DNA from: an uncultured Lachnospiraceae bacterium
Lineage (GTDB): Bacteria; Bacillota; Clostridia; Lachnospirales; Lachnospiraceae
Reading direction: 5' to 3'
Length of the DNA: 64,000 bases
NCBI GenBank assembly: GCA_946544235.1
Contig: CAMNMC010000116.1
Coordinates: 1-64,000 of the forward strand
The position numbers were made by a program, and so were the translations under genes. Numbering within the stretch: the stretch's first letter is position 1; each line of letters starts with the position of its first letter. Shown here one piece after another: positions 9,284 to 18,554 of this stretch. The notes under the pieces were generated by a model. It ran no database searches. It was not told the origin of the DNA and saw nothing but the letters and a program-made list of their open reading frames with translations.

Positions 9284-9374
9284 TGTAACCGCCCTTCTGT
9301 ATATATATTGAGAAGCAAATATCGCATCTCATAATTCTCCGGGGCTAACGCCCCTCCGGTATCCAGTCAACCAC

Positions 9375-9468
9375 GCGTCTGCACTCATCAAACATGTTAT
9401 GCGTCTGCAATCATCAAACCGGTCTGCTTCGCAGCCCGTCGTAACTACATTGCTTATTGTTTGATGAT
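9375..9468. repeat. Short direct and inverted repeats in the rfbF-cysE intergenic region
   Basis: The 278-bp gap between rfbF and the serine acetyltransferase holds a 19-bp direct repeat, GCGTCTGCACTCATCAAAC and GCGTCTGCAATCATCAAAC, at 9375-9393 and 9401-9419. ATCATCAAAC in the second copy is also inverted as GTTTGATGAT at 9459-9468, enclosing small TTC-loop hairpins (CTGCTTCGCAG, ATTGCTTCGCAAT). No gene is seen here. It must also carry the promoter of the glycan operon and the end of the acetyltransferase transcript, but neither can be placed with confidence. Confidence 0.6.
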
Positions 9469-9561
9469 GAATTGCTTCGCAATCTATAGTAATAATCATC
9501 TGCATACAACTCCCTGCAGGCAGTTCGTTGTCAGCATCTGATTATTCCTGCAGCCGCTCCG

Positions 9562-10578
9562 TTAGATCATGTAATACCACGCTTCGCCCATATCCATCTC
9601 GCTGGTCTCGACAGCACCGGTGCCCTTTATCGAAAGCTCCTGGTTCTTGATGCTGACTCTCGCTCCTGCCTTGATGGATGAGGTGATAAATGCATTACCG
9701 CCTATAACAGCACCCTCTCCGATGACCGTTTCACCGCCAAGGATTGATGCTCCCGAATAGATAGTAACGTGATCCTCGATTGTCGGATGTCTCCTCGCAC
9801 CGCGGAGTCCCTGTCCTGCGCTGGTCGACAGCGCTCCTATCGTAACGCCCTGATATATCTTAACGTGCTCACCGATGATGGAGGTCTCACCGACAACCAC
9901 ACCGGTTCCGTGATCGATCATAAGGTATTTTCCGAGTGTCGCACCCGGATGAATATCAATACCGGTTCTGCTGTGAGCATACTCGGTCATGATCCTCGGA
10001 ATAAGCGGAACATCCAGTAAATACAGCTCATGGGCAATACGATTTATCGTTGTCGCCCGAAGACCCGGATAAGAAAGAACGATCTCCTCCTTGTCGTACG
10101 CTGCAGGATCACCGTCAAAGGTTGCCTGAATATCCGTATCTACGTATTCCCTTATCTTCGGGATCTGCTTGAAAAACTCCAGCGTCAGTCTCTCAGCCTT
10201 ATCGCTCAGCTCCTCATATTTATAAATAGCTCCGGCACTTGTGATACCCGAAGCATCCGCTTCTGCCATTGCCGCGTCTCTGTCCGCAACATAATCAAGC
10301 CTGTGCATCAGAGCTATCCTTATCTGCTTCCTCAGATTGTAGATAACGTCCTCTATCAGCACCGACATTCTGTAATTATCGTTGTAGCTCTTATATACTT
10401 TACTTCTGAAATATCCGGGATAAATAATATGGATTATCTTGTTCAGGATATCTACGACCGCATCCTTATCCGGCTGGCCGTTCACGTTCTGTATATCGAT
10501 ATCCCTGTTCTTTTCGTAATCCTTAAGAATATCATCGACTATATTTTTGACTTCTGCTTTAAGTTTCTGCTCTTCCAC
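9562..10578 (-). CDS. cysE: Serine O-acetyltransferase
   Basis: Catalyses acetyl-CoA plus L-serine to O-acetylserine, the first step of cysteine synthesis, in the cytoplasm. The C-terminal half is a left-handed beta-helix of hexapeptide repeats with the family residues in GIDIHPGATLG and DHGTGVVVGETSIIG. The N-terminal helical region is long, giving 338 aa compared with 180-270 in many CysE, as in the EpsC-type versions of clostridia. Start is GTG with GGGGG upstream. It is monocistronic, and a TATAAT-like -10 with a neighbouring inverted repeat lies upstream. Confidence 0.93.
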   Translation of the reverse strand: MEEQKLKAEVKNIVDDILKDYEKNRDIDIQNVNGQPDKDAVVDILNKIIHIIYPGYFRSKVYKSYNDNYRMSVLIEDVIYNLRKQIRIALMHRLDYVADRDAAMAEADASGITSAGAIYKYEELSDKAERLTLEFFKQIPKIREYVDTDIQATFDGDPAAYDKEEIVLSYPGLRATTINRIAHELYLLDVPLIPRIMTEYAHSRTGIDIHPGATLGKYLMIDHGTGVVVGETSIIGEHVKIYQGVTIGALSTSAGQGLRGARRHPTIEDHVTIYSGASILGGETVIGEGAVIGGNAFITSSIKAGARVSIKNQELSIKGTGAVETSEMDMGEAWYYMI

Positions 10579-10623
10579 GACTACGCCCCCGAAAACCTGA
10601 TATATTAATAGTTTACTGTATCA

Positions 10624-10645
10624 TTATAACGGTCTGTTCTGACCG
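10624..10645 (-). promoter_or_regulatory. Candidate cysE promoter -10 with adjacent inverted repeat
   Basis: On the minus strand a TATAAT (10629-10624) is immediately preceded by the inverted repeat CGGTC-N6-GACCG (10645-10630), which occupies the -35/-10 spacer. No good -35 hexamer is present, which would fit an activated or repressed promoter. The regulator is unknown. Confidence 0.45.
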
Positions 10646-10689
10646 GATCACTAAGCTCCGTAAATCTCGAAACATCCGTTTTTTTATAA

Positions 10690-10733
10690 ATATATAAAAT
10701 AACATCGGCCCGGATGCATCAACTGCCCGGGCC
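10690..10733 (-). terminator. Intrinsic terminator after the BceAB-type operon
   Basis: Perfect 7-bp stem GGCCCGG/CCGGGCC (10707-10713 with 10727-10733) and a T-rich run on the minus strand just after it. It lies 40 bp past the permease stop codon. Confidence 0.75.
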
Positions 10734-10772
10734 ATGAATAGATACAATACCCCTACGTTAAAATATACCATT

Positions 10773-13040
10773 TTACAGCGGATTTTTCAATGTATTCTTA
10801 CCCTTTATTATCTGTCTGCTGTACAGATAAGTTATGAGGAAATACCCGCCATATATAAAGATAATGATACCTGACGTAGCAACTATTGCCGAAAGTATAT
10901 GTGTATCGCTAAATACGATCAATGTTTTATTTATAAACCTGATTCCGAAGATGGAATGGAACAGTGCAAGGAGAAGCGGAAGTACAAAGAACATCCCCTG
11001 CTGACGGAATAATGAACCTCTGATATCCTTCTCGTCCACACCGATCTTTCTGAGCATCTCATACCTCTCGATGCTGTCCGCACTGTCCGAAAGTGCCTTA
11101 AGTGCAAGCATTACAGCACTGGTGATGAGGAAGATTATTCCGAGATAAAGGAAGAGGAAGGTTGAAATAGCAGTAAAACCGATGGAATTCTCAACAATCT
11201 CCGTCTTCGTAGCCGAGAAGTGTCCGTTTTCAATATTCATATAATCAGCGTCATTATGATCCGGCCTATATCCGTTTACGATATCCGTAATCTTCTCGTC
11301 CATCTCAGCCTTGGTCATGCCGGAAAGGTTATAATTTCCGTAAAGCGCCTTCCTGCAAAGCATAGCCTTGTCTCCGGCTGCTTCGATTACCGAATCCGGA
11401 ACAACGATAAAGCCGCCGTCCTCTGAAGAGCTGCTCATATTCATGCCGCCCTTAACGCACTTATTATATTTTGGCTTAAGAGTCTTTCCATAAACCTCGA
11501 TACTCTGGCCACTTCTGAGACCTATATTTCTGTAACCGATTATCTGCCTGTAATTGGCAACTACGGCATATTCATCCTCTGAGAGTTCAACAGTCGGGTA
11601 GTTTCTTAGCTTGGCCATCCGATTATACTCGGAAACCTTAACTATTCTTTCATGATCAATTTCATAATCCGCCGATAACTCCGCATTCGGATTATCCTTC
11701 ATCAGCTTGTCATAGCCCGGTCCCATAACTTCCTTTGGTGTAAGTCCCGGTGCATAATATACGGATACTATAGCGTATTCACTGAGACAGTCCATGTATT
11801 CCGGACCATATTTTTCAAAGAACTCTCTGTTATTAGCTTTCTTTACGTATTCCGTAACAAAGCTCATGCTCTCATCAGAAGATTCTCCGGCATTCTGCCA
11901 TATCTCATATGGTGTTTTTCCGGCAAAGCTGTCGGTGTCCAGTTCCCTTACATCAACATTACCATTTTCATCGACTACATAGATTCTGCCTGTTGATCCA
12001 TCCATCGCATCGATCAGGCCTTCGTCAACATATATAGCCTGAGACCAGTCCACATTTGCATTTTCCCTGAGTGTACTGTTGATTGAATTTCTGAGTGAAA
12101 ATGCAGCCGAAAGTCCACAGATCGTGAAAAATAGCAGGAGACAGATAATAGTCATCGACACAACCATGGTATTTACGGAGCTGCTGAGCTGCCTCATCGT
12201 AAAACAGTTGAGCCTTCTGAAATACCTCTTCTTGAAGGACATAAGTAATCTTAGCAGGAGGCCTGAAACGGACCAGAAAATGAAGAAGGTTGAGACTGCA
12301 CCGAGAACTATGGCTCCGCTGAACTTAAATAATGCATCTCTTCCCGAGAGGCCAAGATCAAGATTTAATACGATATGATATGCAAATCCAAGAACTGTGG
12401 CAGCTGCTACAAAGATTATCACGCAGAGCGCAGGATTCTTGAGTCTGACCTTTTCGCTCTTCTTAGCCGACTGCATAAGATTGATGAGATTTGTCTTACC
12501 AACCATAAATGTATCAAATATGATCACTATGATATAGATCACCGCAAAATTGATTATGGTCTTAACAATTGCACCCGATGAAACCATGAAACGGAAGCTC
12601 GTCATGTCTGCTTCAAAAAGATTTGCAACAAGGGCACTCATAAGCTGTGACAGGCCTGTTCCAATAAGGAGTCCGAAAACAAGTGAGATAAGTCCGATTA
12701 TCACTGTTTCGAAAAACATTATTCCGGCAATGCTGCCCTTGCTCATTCCGAGAAGAAGGTAGGTCGCAAACTCTTTATTTCGTCTCTTCATCAGGAATCT
12801 GCTGGCGAAAACCACGAGTAGTCCCAGCACAACTGCCACAAAAACGCTGAGACCTGAAAGAACTGTTCCGAGAATCCTCGCCATTTCCCTTGTATCCTTG
12901 GAAATAACCATATACGAGGTCTGATCCTCTATCGCGTTGAATACATAGAAAACTGATACACCTATAACAAGTGTAAAGAAATATATCGCATAGTCACGAA
13001 TACTTTTTTTGATATTTTTTATTGCCATCCTACAGAGCAT
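10773..13040 (-). CDS. BceB-type ABC transporter permease (FtsX family)
   Basis: Large permease of 755 aa with the BceB layout: a first helix after the conserved MAIKNIKKSIRDYAIYFF start, several more helices, a long extracytoplasmic domain at about 320-610, and four final helices. BceB-type permeases sense and remove cell-wall-targeting peptides such as bacitracin or lantibiotics and signal to a partner kinase. AGGAGG lies nine bases before the ATG at 13040, and the gene overlaps the end of the ATPase gene by 11 bp, so the two are translationally coupled. The longer ORF start at 13052 is a GTG inside that ribosome site and is rejected. The peptide recognised cannot be predicted. Confidence 0.9.
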   Translation of the reverse strand: MLCRMAIKNIKKSIRDYAIYFFTLVIGVSVFYVFNAIEDQTSYMVISKDTREMARILGTVLSGLSVFVAVVLGLLVVFASRFLMKRRNKEFATYLLLGMSKGSIAGIMFFETVIIGLISLVFGLLIGTGLSQLMSALVANLFEADMTSFRFMVSSGAIVKTIINFAVIYIIVIIFDTFMVGKTNLINLMQSAKKSEKVRLKNPALCVIIFVAAATVLGFAYHIVLNLDLGLSGRDALFKFSGAIVLGAVSTFFIFWSVSGLLLRLLMSFKKRYFRRLNCFTMRQLSSSVNTMVVSMTIICLLLFFTICGLSAAFSLRNSINSTLRENANVDWSQAIYVDEGLIDAMDGSTGRIYVVDENGNVDVRELDTDSFAGKTPYEIWQNAGESSDESMSFVTEYVKKANNREFFEKYGPEYMDCLSEYAIVSVYYAPGLTPKEVMGPGYDKLMKDNPNAELSADYEIDHERIVKVSEYNRMAKLRNYPTVELSEDEYAVVANYRQIIGYRNIGLRSGQSIEVYGKTLKPKYNKCVKGGMNMSSSSEDGGFIVVPDSVIEAAGDKAMLCRKALYGNYNLSGMTKAEMDEKITDIVNGYRPDHNDADYMNIENGHFSATKTEIVENSIGFTAISTFLFLYLGIIFLITSAVMLALKALSDSADSIERYEMLRKIGVDEKDIRGSLFRQQGMFFVLPLLLALFHSIFGIRFINKTLIVFSDTHILSAIVATSGIIIFIYGGYFLITYLYSRQIIKGKNTLKNPL

Positions 13041-13797
13041 CGCTGATGTCACCTCCTAACAGGGTAACAACGTCAATGATCTTGTCGAAGAACTGCTTTC
13101 TGCTGTCATTTCCGCGGATTATCTCGTTAAAAAGCTTACCATCCTTGATGAAGAGTACTCTCTTGGAATAGCTTGCCGTAAACGAATCATGTGTAACCAT
13201 CATTATGGTCGCATTCATTGTCTCATTAAGGTTCCTGATCCTTTCGAGCAGCAGCTTCGATGACTTCGAATCAAGAGCTCCTGTCGGTTCATCAGCAAGT
13301 ATAAGGCTCGGCTCCGTTACGATAGCCCTGGCTGAAGCGATCCTCTGCTTCTGGCCGCCCGACATCTGATAAGGGTATTTTGCAAGAACATCGCTGACAC
13401 CCAGCTCCTCCGCAACTTCCTTAACCTTTTTATCTATTTCGACAACCGGCACTCCCTTGATAGAAAGCGCGATAGCTATATTTTCATAACCTGTCAGAGT
13501 ATCCAGAAGGTTAAAATCCTGGAAGATAAAACCCAGCTTATCCCTTCTGAAACGGTTCAGTTCCTTGCCCTTCAGGAGAGTAACATTTGTATCCTCAAGA
13601 TAAATCTCTCCGGCCGTAACTCTGTCTATTGTGGAAATACAGTTAAGAAGAGTCGTCTTACCACTTCCCGAAGCACCCATTATTGCAACAAACTCGCCTC
13701 TGTCAACATTAAATGATATGCCGTCAAGTGCCTTGGTCAGGCTCGACTTGCTTCCGTAGTATTTTTCAACATTTTTTATACTTAATACATGTTCCAT
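13030..13797 (-). CDS. BceA-type ABC transporter ATPase
   Basis: ATP-binding subunit of the peptide-antibiotic transporter, 255 aa. Walker A is GASGSGKTT, the signature is SGGQKQR, and Walker B is LILADEPTGALD followed by the H-loop MMVTHD. Start ATG at 13797 has GGGAGG upstream. The ORF-track start at 13860 adds 21 residues that do not resemble the family. The C-terminal tail after the H-loop domain (NEIIRGNDSRKQFFDKIIDV) is typical of BceA. It is preceded by its own operator-like palindrome at 13949-13970, so it probably has a promoter separate from the kinase gene. Confidence 0.93.
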   Translation of the reverse strand: MEHVLSIKNVEKYYGSKSSLTKALDGISFNVDRGEFVAIMGASGSGKTTLLNCISTIDRVTAGEIYLEDTNVTLLKGKELNRFRRDKLGFIFQDFNLLDTLTGYENIAIALSIKGVPVVEIDKKVKEVAEELGVSDVLAKYPYQMSGGQKQRIASARAIVTEPSLILADEPTGALDSKSSKLLLERIRNLNETMNATIMMVTHDSFTASYSKRVLFIKDGKLFNEIIRGNDSRKQFFDKIIDVVTLLGGDISDAL

Positions 13798-13948
13798 TTC
13801 TGGACCTCCCTCGTCTGGTGCAGCCTGAGCTTTATGATCAACAGCATAATGATCAACCATTTCTGCAGCTCAGTTTCACTGCGTTTTTATTTGCTATATG
13901 CATAATCTACACCAGATCTGTCCTCCGGTCGTTTTTTCAATATTACTT

Positions 13949-13970
13949 AACATTACAATTTTGTAATGTT
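13949..13970. promoter_or_regulatory. BceR-type operator upstream of the ABC transporter
   Basis: A perfect 10-bp inverted repeat with a 2-bp centre whose core reads TTACA-N4-TGTAA (13953-13966). This matches the TNACA-N4-TGTAA consensus known for BceR-like regulators. It lies about 150 bp ahead of the ATPase start and 14 bp-scale repeats of this kind are not seen elsewhere in the window. The response regulator at 15323-16003 is the expected binder. Confidence 0.8.
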
Positions 13971-14035
13971 GATGTTTTTATTACAACTAATCACCTGTTT
14001 TCCTGAACAGTCCTTAACTATTCTGTGTTTCTGTA

Positions 14036-15226
14036 TCATATTTTATAAACATCATTCTTCCCGAAAATTATCATCATATCAGTAAACTCACCATATTCAG
14101 ATTCTGCGGCAGCCCTGTGTCCCAGCTTGCTGCAGAGTTTTTTCACTATGTAAAGTCCCATACCGGTGGAGCCGAAGTGCCCCTCCGACTGACTGCCGTC
14201 AAGCCTTCCGTTGGTTCCTGTGAAGGTCTTGTCCCAGATACGTCCAAGCTCCTCGGAAGGTATGCCTGTACCGTTATCCCTGAAATGAATAACCGTATCT
14301 CCGCCCTTCTCTTCCGAATAAATCTCAATCAGCGGCTCTTTCTCGGCCGAAGTATATCTCAGACTGTTACTCAGGAACTGACTGAGTATAAATTCCAGCC
14401 ATTTGCTGTCAGTCACAACAGTTCTGTCCAAATCGTGCACCTTCAGGGCGACTCCCTTTTCCTGAATAAAACTTCTGTTGGTCTGAAGAACCGAGGCCAC
14501 CGTCCTTCCGAGCTTCGTCTCTCGGATCACGTAATCCTTCTCAGTATTTTCACTTCTTGCATAGTAAAGCACCTGCTCGATATGATCGTTGATGCGGCGC
14601 AGCTGCTCCTCAGCCTCTGCGAGCTCGCGGATACGTTTTGCAACATTTTCATGCTCAACATTCCCGACTGTCGCATCATCTTGGATTCCTGTCAATTCAT
14701 CCTCTACCGTTCCGATATTTGGTCCTGCCATCTCATCACATTCTGCTGTTTCGGCTTCAGTAATATCCATCTCCTCCGAAAGCTCCTCACGAAGATTATT
14801 CACTCTGAGAAGCAATGCTGCGATTGGAAGCTTCACCTCATGAACCCACATTTCTATATATTCCTTGAAATCTCCTGCATATCTCCTCGCCTCAGCAACG
14901 TGCTCATACATGGCTTTTCCCATCTCACGGATCATTTCATTTATGAATGCGCCCTCATAATAATCCGCTTCTTCAAGTGTTTCAGCGATCAGATATTTCT
15001 GATCAAGCTGCCTCAGGTTCTCCTCTATCTTGTTAAAAAATCTGCTTCTTCTCCAGAAATCCCACAGAAAAGAAATTAAAAAGGCCATCACAAAAACTGT
15101 CGTAACCGCAATACGCAGTCCGACATTAATCTTAAACGCACTCATGAAAATATTACTTGCCACGAGCGCCGTAATCTCTATAACTATTGCTACAATATGA
15201 TCCTTAATATAATCCAGAAATCTCAC
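14036..15226 (-). CDS. BceS-type intramembrane-sensing histidine kinase
   Basis: Sensor kinase of 396 aa with two closely spaced N-terminal helices (about 8-30 and 35-55) and almost no extracytoplasmic loop, as in BceS, which is controlled by its transporter rather than by a sensor domain. The phospho-acceptor is in WVHEVKLPIAALL, the N box in FILSQFLSNSLRYTS, and the G boxes in RDNGTGIP and GSTGMGLYIVKKL. Between the two DHp helices there is an acidic insertion of about 50 residues (from EEMDITEAETAECDE) not usual for the family. It lies 96 bp after the response regulator gene. Confidence 0.92.
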   Translation of the reverse strand: MRFLDYIKDHIVAIVIEITALVASNIFMSAFKINVGLRIAVTTVFVMAFLISFLWDFWRRSRFFNKIEENLRQLDQKYLIAETLEEADYYEGAFINEMIREMGKAMYEHVAEARRYAGDFKEYIEMWVHEVKLPIAALLLRVNNLREELSEEMDITEAETAECDEMAGPNIGTVEDELTGIQDDATVGNVEHENVAKRIRELAEAEEQLRRINDHIEQVLYYARSENTEKDYVIRETKLGRTVASVLQTNRSFIQEKGVALKVHDLDRTVVTDSKWLEFILSQFLSNSLRYTSAEKEPLIEIYSEEKGGDTVIHFRDNGTGIPSEELGRIWDKTFTGTNGRLDGSQSEGHFGSTGMGLYIVKKLCSKLGHRAAAESEYGEFTDMMIIFGKNDVYKI

Positions 15227-15322
15227 TTCACAGTCTCCCCGGCATAACAGTCATCAACCACCGTTTTATCCAATACCCCGGCTTCTTCTTATCAGTCTCT
15301 TCGGTTATTCCTGCTCGTACTG

Positions 15323-16003
15323 TTATGATTGCTCCTTCAAAATATACCCCTGTTTCTTCCTTGTCTCGATAGCGTCCGGCATGCCAAGCTCTGCCAGCTT
15401 TGTCCTGAGACGGCTGATATTTACGGTAAGTGCATTATCATTTATATATTCCTCACTGTCCCAGAGCCTTGTCATTATTTCATCTCTTGATACGATACGC
15501 CCCTTCTTCTCAAGAAGTGCTTCAAATATGATCATCTCATTCTTGGTCAGAACGATTTCCGTCGTACCATCAGACAGACTTCCACGCGTCGCGTCAACCA
15601 CGAAGCCTCCGTAGGACTCCGACACGGCCGCTTCTCTTCCCCTGTTGTATCTCTTAAGAACCGCAGAAATTCTGAGCAGCAAAATAGCAGGATTGTAAGG
15701 CTTCGTGATGTAATCATCTGCACCATAGCTCATTGAAAGAACCTCATCAACCTCGGAATTCTTACTTGTCACCATGATCACAGGAACATCAGTCTCTCTC
15801 CTGAGTTCCGACAGAAGAACCTCGCCGTTCATATAAGGTATATTTATATCCATAAGTATAAGGTCTGCATCGGCAGCAAGGATCTCTGCCTTGGCATTTT
15901 TAAAATCTGTCAGTGCCTCCGCTTCATAACCGGAATTAGTCAGAAAAGTCAGAAGCTCTTCCCTTATCGCCTTTTCATCTTCAACTATAAATATCTTATT
16001 CAT
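15323..16003 (-). CDS. OmpR/PhoB-family response regulator (BceR-like)
   Basis: Receiver plus winged-helix regulator of 226 aa. The receiver has KIFIVEDEKAIREE at the start, the phospho-acceptor Asp in LILMDINIPYMNG and the Lys in DDYITKPYNP. The C-terminal domain ends in SRLRTKLAELG and the QGYIL strand of the OmpR fold. The ATG at 16003 is chosen because the 14 extra residues of the longer ORF overlap the terminator stem at 16027-16055. First gene of the R-S-A-B module; it should bind the TTACA-N4-TGTAA site. Confidence 0.92.
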   Translation of the reverse strand: MNKIFIVEDEKAIREELLTFLTNSGYEAEALTDFKNAKAEILAADADLILMDINIPYMNGEVLLSELRRETDVPVIMVTSKNSEVDEVLSMSYGADDYITKPYNPAILLLRISAVLKRYNRGREAAVSESYGGFVVDATRGSLSDGTTEIVLTKNEMIIFEALLEKKGRIVSRDEIMTRLWDSEEYINDNALTVNISRLRTKLAELGMPDAIETRKKQGYILKEQS

Positions 16004-16012
16004 TTTCCTACA

Positions 16013-16055
16013 CCAATAAAATACGTAACACGCAGGACAAAGCATCCTGCGTGTT
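16013..16055 (-). terminator. Intrinsic terminator of the AGCS symporter gene
   Basis: Perfect 11-bp stem (16027-16037 with 16045-16055, AACACGCAGGA and its complement) with a 7-base loop, then a TATTTTATT run on the minus strand. It separates the symporter from the response regulator gene. Confidence 0.85.
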
Positions 16056-16121
16056 TCACTTCATGCCGCCAAGTGTATTATATCATCTGCAGCTCATATA
16101 TTTGATTAATCTTCTCTTAAA

Positions 16122-17621
16122 TCAGTTCTCTTCAGGGAGAGTCTCCTGTGACTCCTCAACATCCTCAAACATCGACAGCATCGGTTTGATATCCTTATGC
16201 CTGAATTTTCTGTCCACATAGTTCTTCGTGCATGACATAACCTGCGGCGACAGAACCAGCACACCGATAAGGTTAGGGATCATCATAAGTCCGTTGAAGG
16301 TATCCGAAATATCCCATGCAAGCTGAGCTTCAAGCATTGATCCTGCGAGAACGATAATTACAAAAATAATACGATAGATCATGATCTTGCTCGTTCCAAA
16401 GAGATACTCGAAAGCCTTGGTTCCGTAATGGCTCCAGCCGAGAACCGTCGAATATGCAAAGAGCAGGATTGCAAGTGCGATGAAGATTGAACCCGGCTTG
16501 CCGAAATGCTGCTCAAAAGCATAGCTCATCAGAGCATCCTTACCGACCTCTGTACCCTTTTCTGTAAGAAGACCGGTATCAAGATTAACTGCACCGCTGC
16601 TTAGTATGGTCAGAGCTGTCAGAGTACATACAATGATAGTATCCGCAAATACTTCGAAGATACCCCACATGCCCTGTCTTACAGGCTCCTTGACATTTGA
16701 ACTTGAATGAACCATTACCGAAGAACCGAGACCAGCCTCATTCGAGAAAACGCCTCTCTTCATACCCCACTCCATAGCGAGTGCTATACCTGATCCTACG
16801 GTACCGCCGGCTGCACTCTTCAGATTAAATGCGCCCTTAAAAATAGATTCAAATACAGCAGGAATTGTGCTGATATTCATACCAATGATAATAAAGGTTC
16901 CGAGAAGGAAGAGAATAACCATTGTAGGAACAAGCTTCTCAGTAATTGTAGCAATTCTCTTGATTCCACCGACAACTACCAGACCTACTGCAATGAAAAG
17001 GAAGATACCGATTGCAAGACGCGGGATCTTGACTGTATGCCTTACGTTTGAAACCATGGCATTTACCTGGCTCATATTTCCGATTCCGAACGAAGCAAGT
17101 AAGCAGAAGCATGAGAAAAGCACAGCCAGGATGGCACCGATCTTCTTGCAGTTCTTCTTTGCTCCCAGACCGTCACGGAGATAATACATAGCACCTCCGC
17201 ACCATTCGCCGTCCTTGTTCTTCCTTCTGTAAAGGATACCAAGTACATTCTCCGAGTAGTTTGTCATCATTCCGAAGAAGGCGATTACCCACATCCAGAA
17301 TACAGCTCCCGGACCGCCGAGCGCGATTGCACCGGCAACACCTACGATATTTCCGGTTCCGACTGTAGCAGCCAGAGCAGTACAAAGAGACTGGAACTGA
17401 GATATGGTCTTGTCCTTAGTATGGCTTCTTACATGTTTATCGCCAAATATGGCTCCTATCGTATGCTTCATCCAGTATCCGAAGTGGGTTATCTGGAAAA
17501 ACTTCGTAAGAACCGTCATCAATATGCCAACAAATGCAAGCAGTATAAGGGCCGGCCAGCCCCAGACCTCTTCATTGATCGCATTATTGACCTCTGTTAC
17601 GCCGTCAATAAATCCTTTCAT
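16122..17621 (-). CDS. Alanine/glycine:cation symporter (AGCS family)
   Basis: Inner-membrane sodium- or proton-coupled carrier of alanine or glycine, 499 aa with about 11 predicted helices. It shows the family segments ATVGTGNIVGVAGAIALGGP and GAVFWMWVIAFFGM, then the conserved NEAGLGSSVMVHSSSNVKEP. The C-terminus is a short charged cytoplasmic tail. GAGAGGA precedes the ATG. It is monocistronic with a strong terminator. The assignment to alanine or glycine is by family only. Confidence 0.93.
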   Translation of the reverse strand: MKGFIDGVTEVNNAINEEVWGWPALILLAFVGILMTVLTKFFQITHFGYWMKHTIGAIFGDKHVRSHTKDKTISQFQSLCTALAATVGTGNIVGVAGAIALGGPGAVFWMWVIAFFGMMTNYSENVLGILYRRKNKDGEWCGGAMYYLRDGLGAKKNCKKIGAILAVLFSCFCLLASFGIGNMSQVNAMVSNVRHTVKIPRLAIGIFLFIAVGLVVVGGIKRIATITEKLVPTMVILFLLGTFIIIGMNISTIPAVFESIFKGAFNLKSAAGGTVGSGIALAMEWGMKRGVFSNEAGLGSSVMVHSSSNVKEPVRQGMWGIFEVFADTIIVCTLTALTILSSGAVNLDTGLLTEKGTEVGKDALMSYAFEQHFGKPGSIFIALAILLFAYSTVLGWSHYGTKAFEYLFGTSKIMIYRIIFVIIVLAGSMLEAQLAWDISDTFNGLMMIPNLIGVLVLSPQVMSCTKNYVDRKFRHKDIKPMLSMFEDVEESQETLPEEN

Positions 17622-17701
17622 TTTTCATAATCCTCTCATTTTTTGTTTCCGTATACTTTCCCAATCAGCTTATCGCTCATCGTCCCCGTCAGCTGCGAAC
17701 A

Positions 17702-18520
17702 TCACATAAATCCGGCTATATGTGTTTCCCCCAATCCGTTGGCAATAGAGAATATAGCTATCACCAAAGGTATTAGTGCACCGATAAATATCCACCAGGC
17801 ACTGATACTTTCCTTACCGGTAATACTCTTTGCCCTGAATTCCTCGACATTTGAGAAGCGATGCATATCGGCTATCGTCTTTCTGTCAAAGCTTGCCATG
17901 AGTTCATCGGCCTGCTTTTTATTTTCATAACTGTAGAACATCCCTTTGCATCTTTTATCGAGTTTTTCCATCGCACCATAAAGCCTCTGATATTCAGCCA
18001 GCTTTCCCTGAAGAAATCTTCTTTCATCAGCCAGTGTGATGACTTTATATTTTGCTCTGTCATCATTCAGTTTCGGTGTCGGATCGGTAAGCATCTTGTA
18101 TAGATAATACTGTTTGAGAAGATTCACGGCGAACGGCACCGCTACCAGAACAGCACCAACCACAATACCTAACAGCAGTATATAATGAAGCAGCGCAAGA
18201 AAGCCTTTGGCAGTATTTGTCGTACCCGGAATCAGGCCGAATACGAATTTCACCAGTTCATCCAGAACAAACATACCAACATAAATACTCAGATATATAA
18301 TGGCATGTTTAAGATTACTCCTTATTTCCTTCTCTCTGATGAAGGTATTGTTATACTGCATTTCATATTCGTCATTCAGCTGCTTTCCAATCTGGTAAAG
18401 CCGAAGTATCTCACCGTAATCATTTGGTCCGGAATCATCATAGAAGAATCCCTTCTCCCCGGCTGTACTGACCAGTTCATCAATATTAACATCCGGATCA
18501 CTCTTCAATTCAAATCCCAT
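17702..18520 (-). CDS. Membrane protein of unknown function
   Basis: Not recognised as a named family. The protein (272 aa from the preferred ATG at 18520, which has GGGGGA upstream) has a soluble N-terminal 70 residues, two helices at about 75-95 and 105-135, a central charged region of about 100 residues with coiled-coil character (RFLQGKLAEYQRLYGAMEKL), and a last helix near the C-terminus. It lies 22 bp after thrS on the same strand and may be cotranscribed with it. No catalytic motif is visible. Confidence 0.7.
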   Translation of the reverse strand: MGFELKSDPDVNIDELVSTAGEKGFFYDDSGPNDYGEILRLYQIGKQLNDEYEMQYNNTFIREKEIRSNLKHAIIYLSIYVGMFVLDELVKFVFGLIPGTTNTAKGFLALLHYILLLGIVVGAVLVAVPFAVNLLKQYYLYKMLTDPTPKLNDDRAKYKVITLADERRFLQGKLAEYQRLYGAMEKLDKRCKGMFYSYENKKQADELMASFDRKTIADMHRFSNVEEFRAKSITGKESISAWWIFIGALIPLVIAIFSIANGLGETHIAGFM

Positions 18521-18554
18521 GTCATCCCCCATTTATCGTATAACGGAACAGGTA

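Noticed and set aside
14117-15079. Plus-strand 320-aa ORF opposite the histidine kinase
   Set aside because: No family-like motif and no ribosome site, while the minus-strand kinase has all its boxes.
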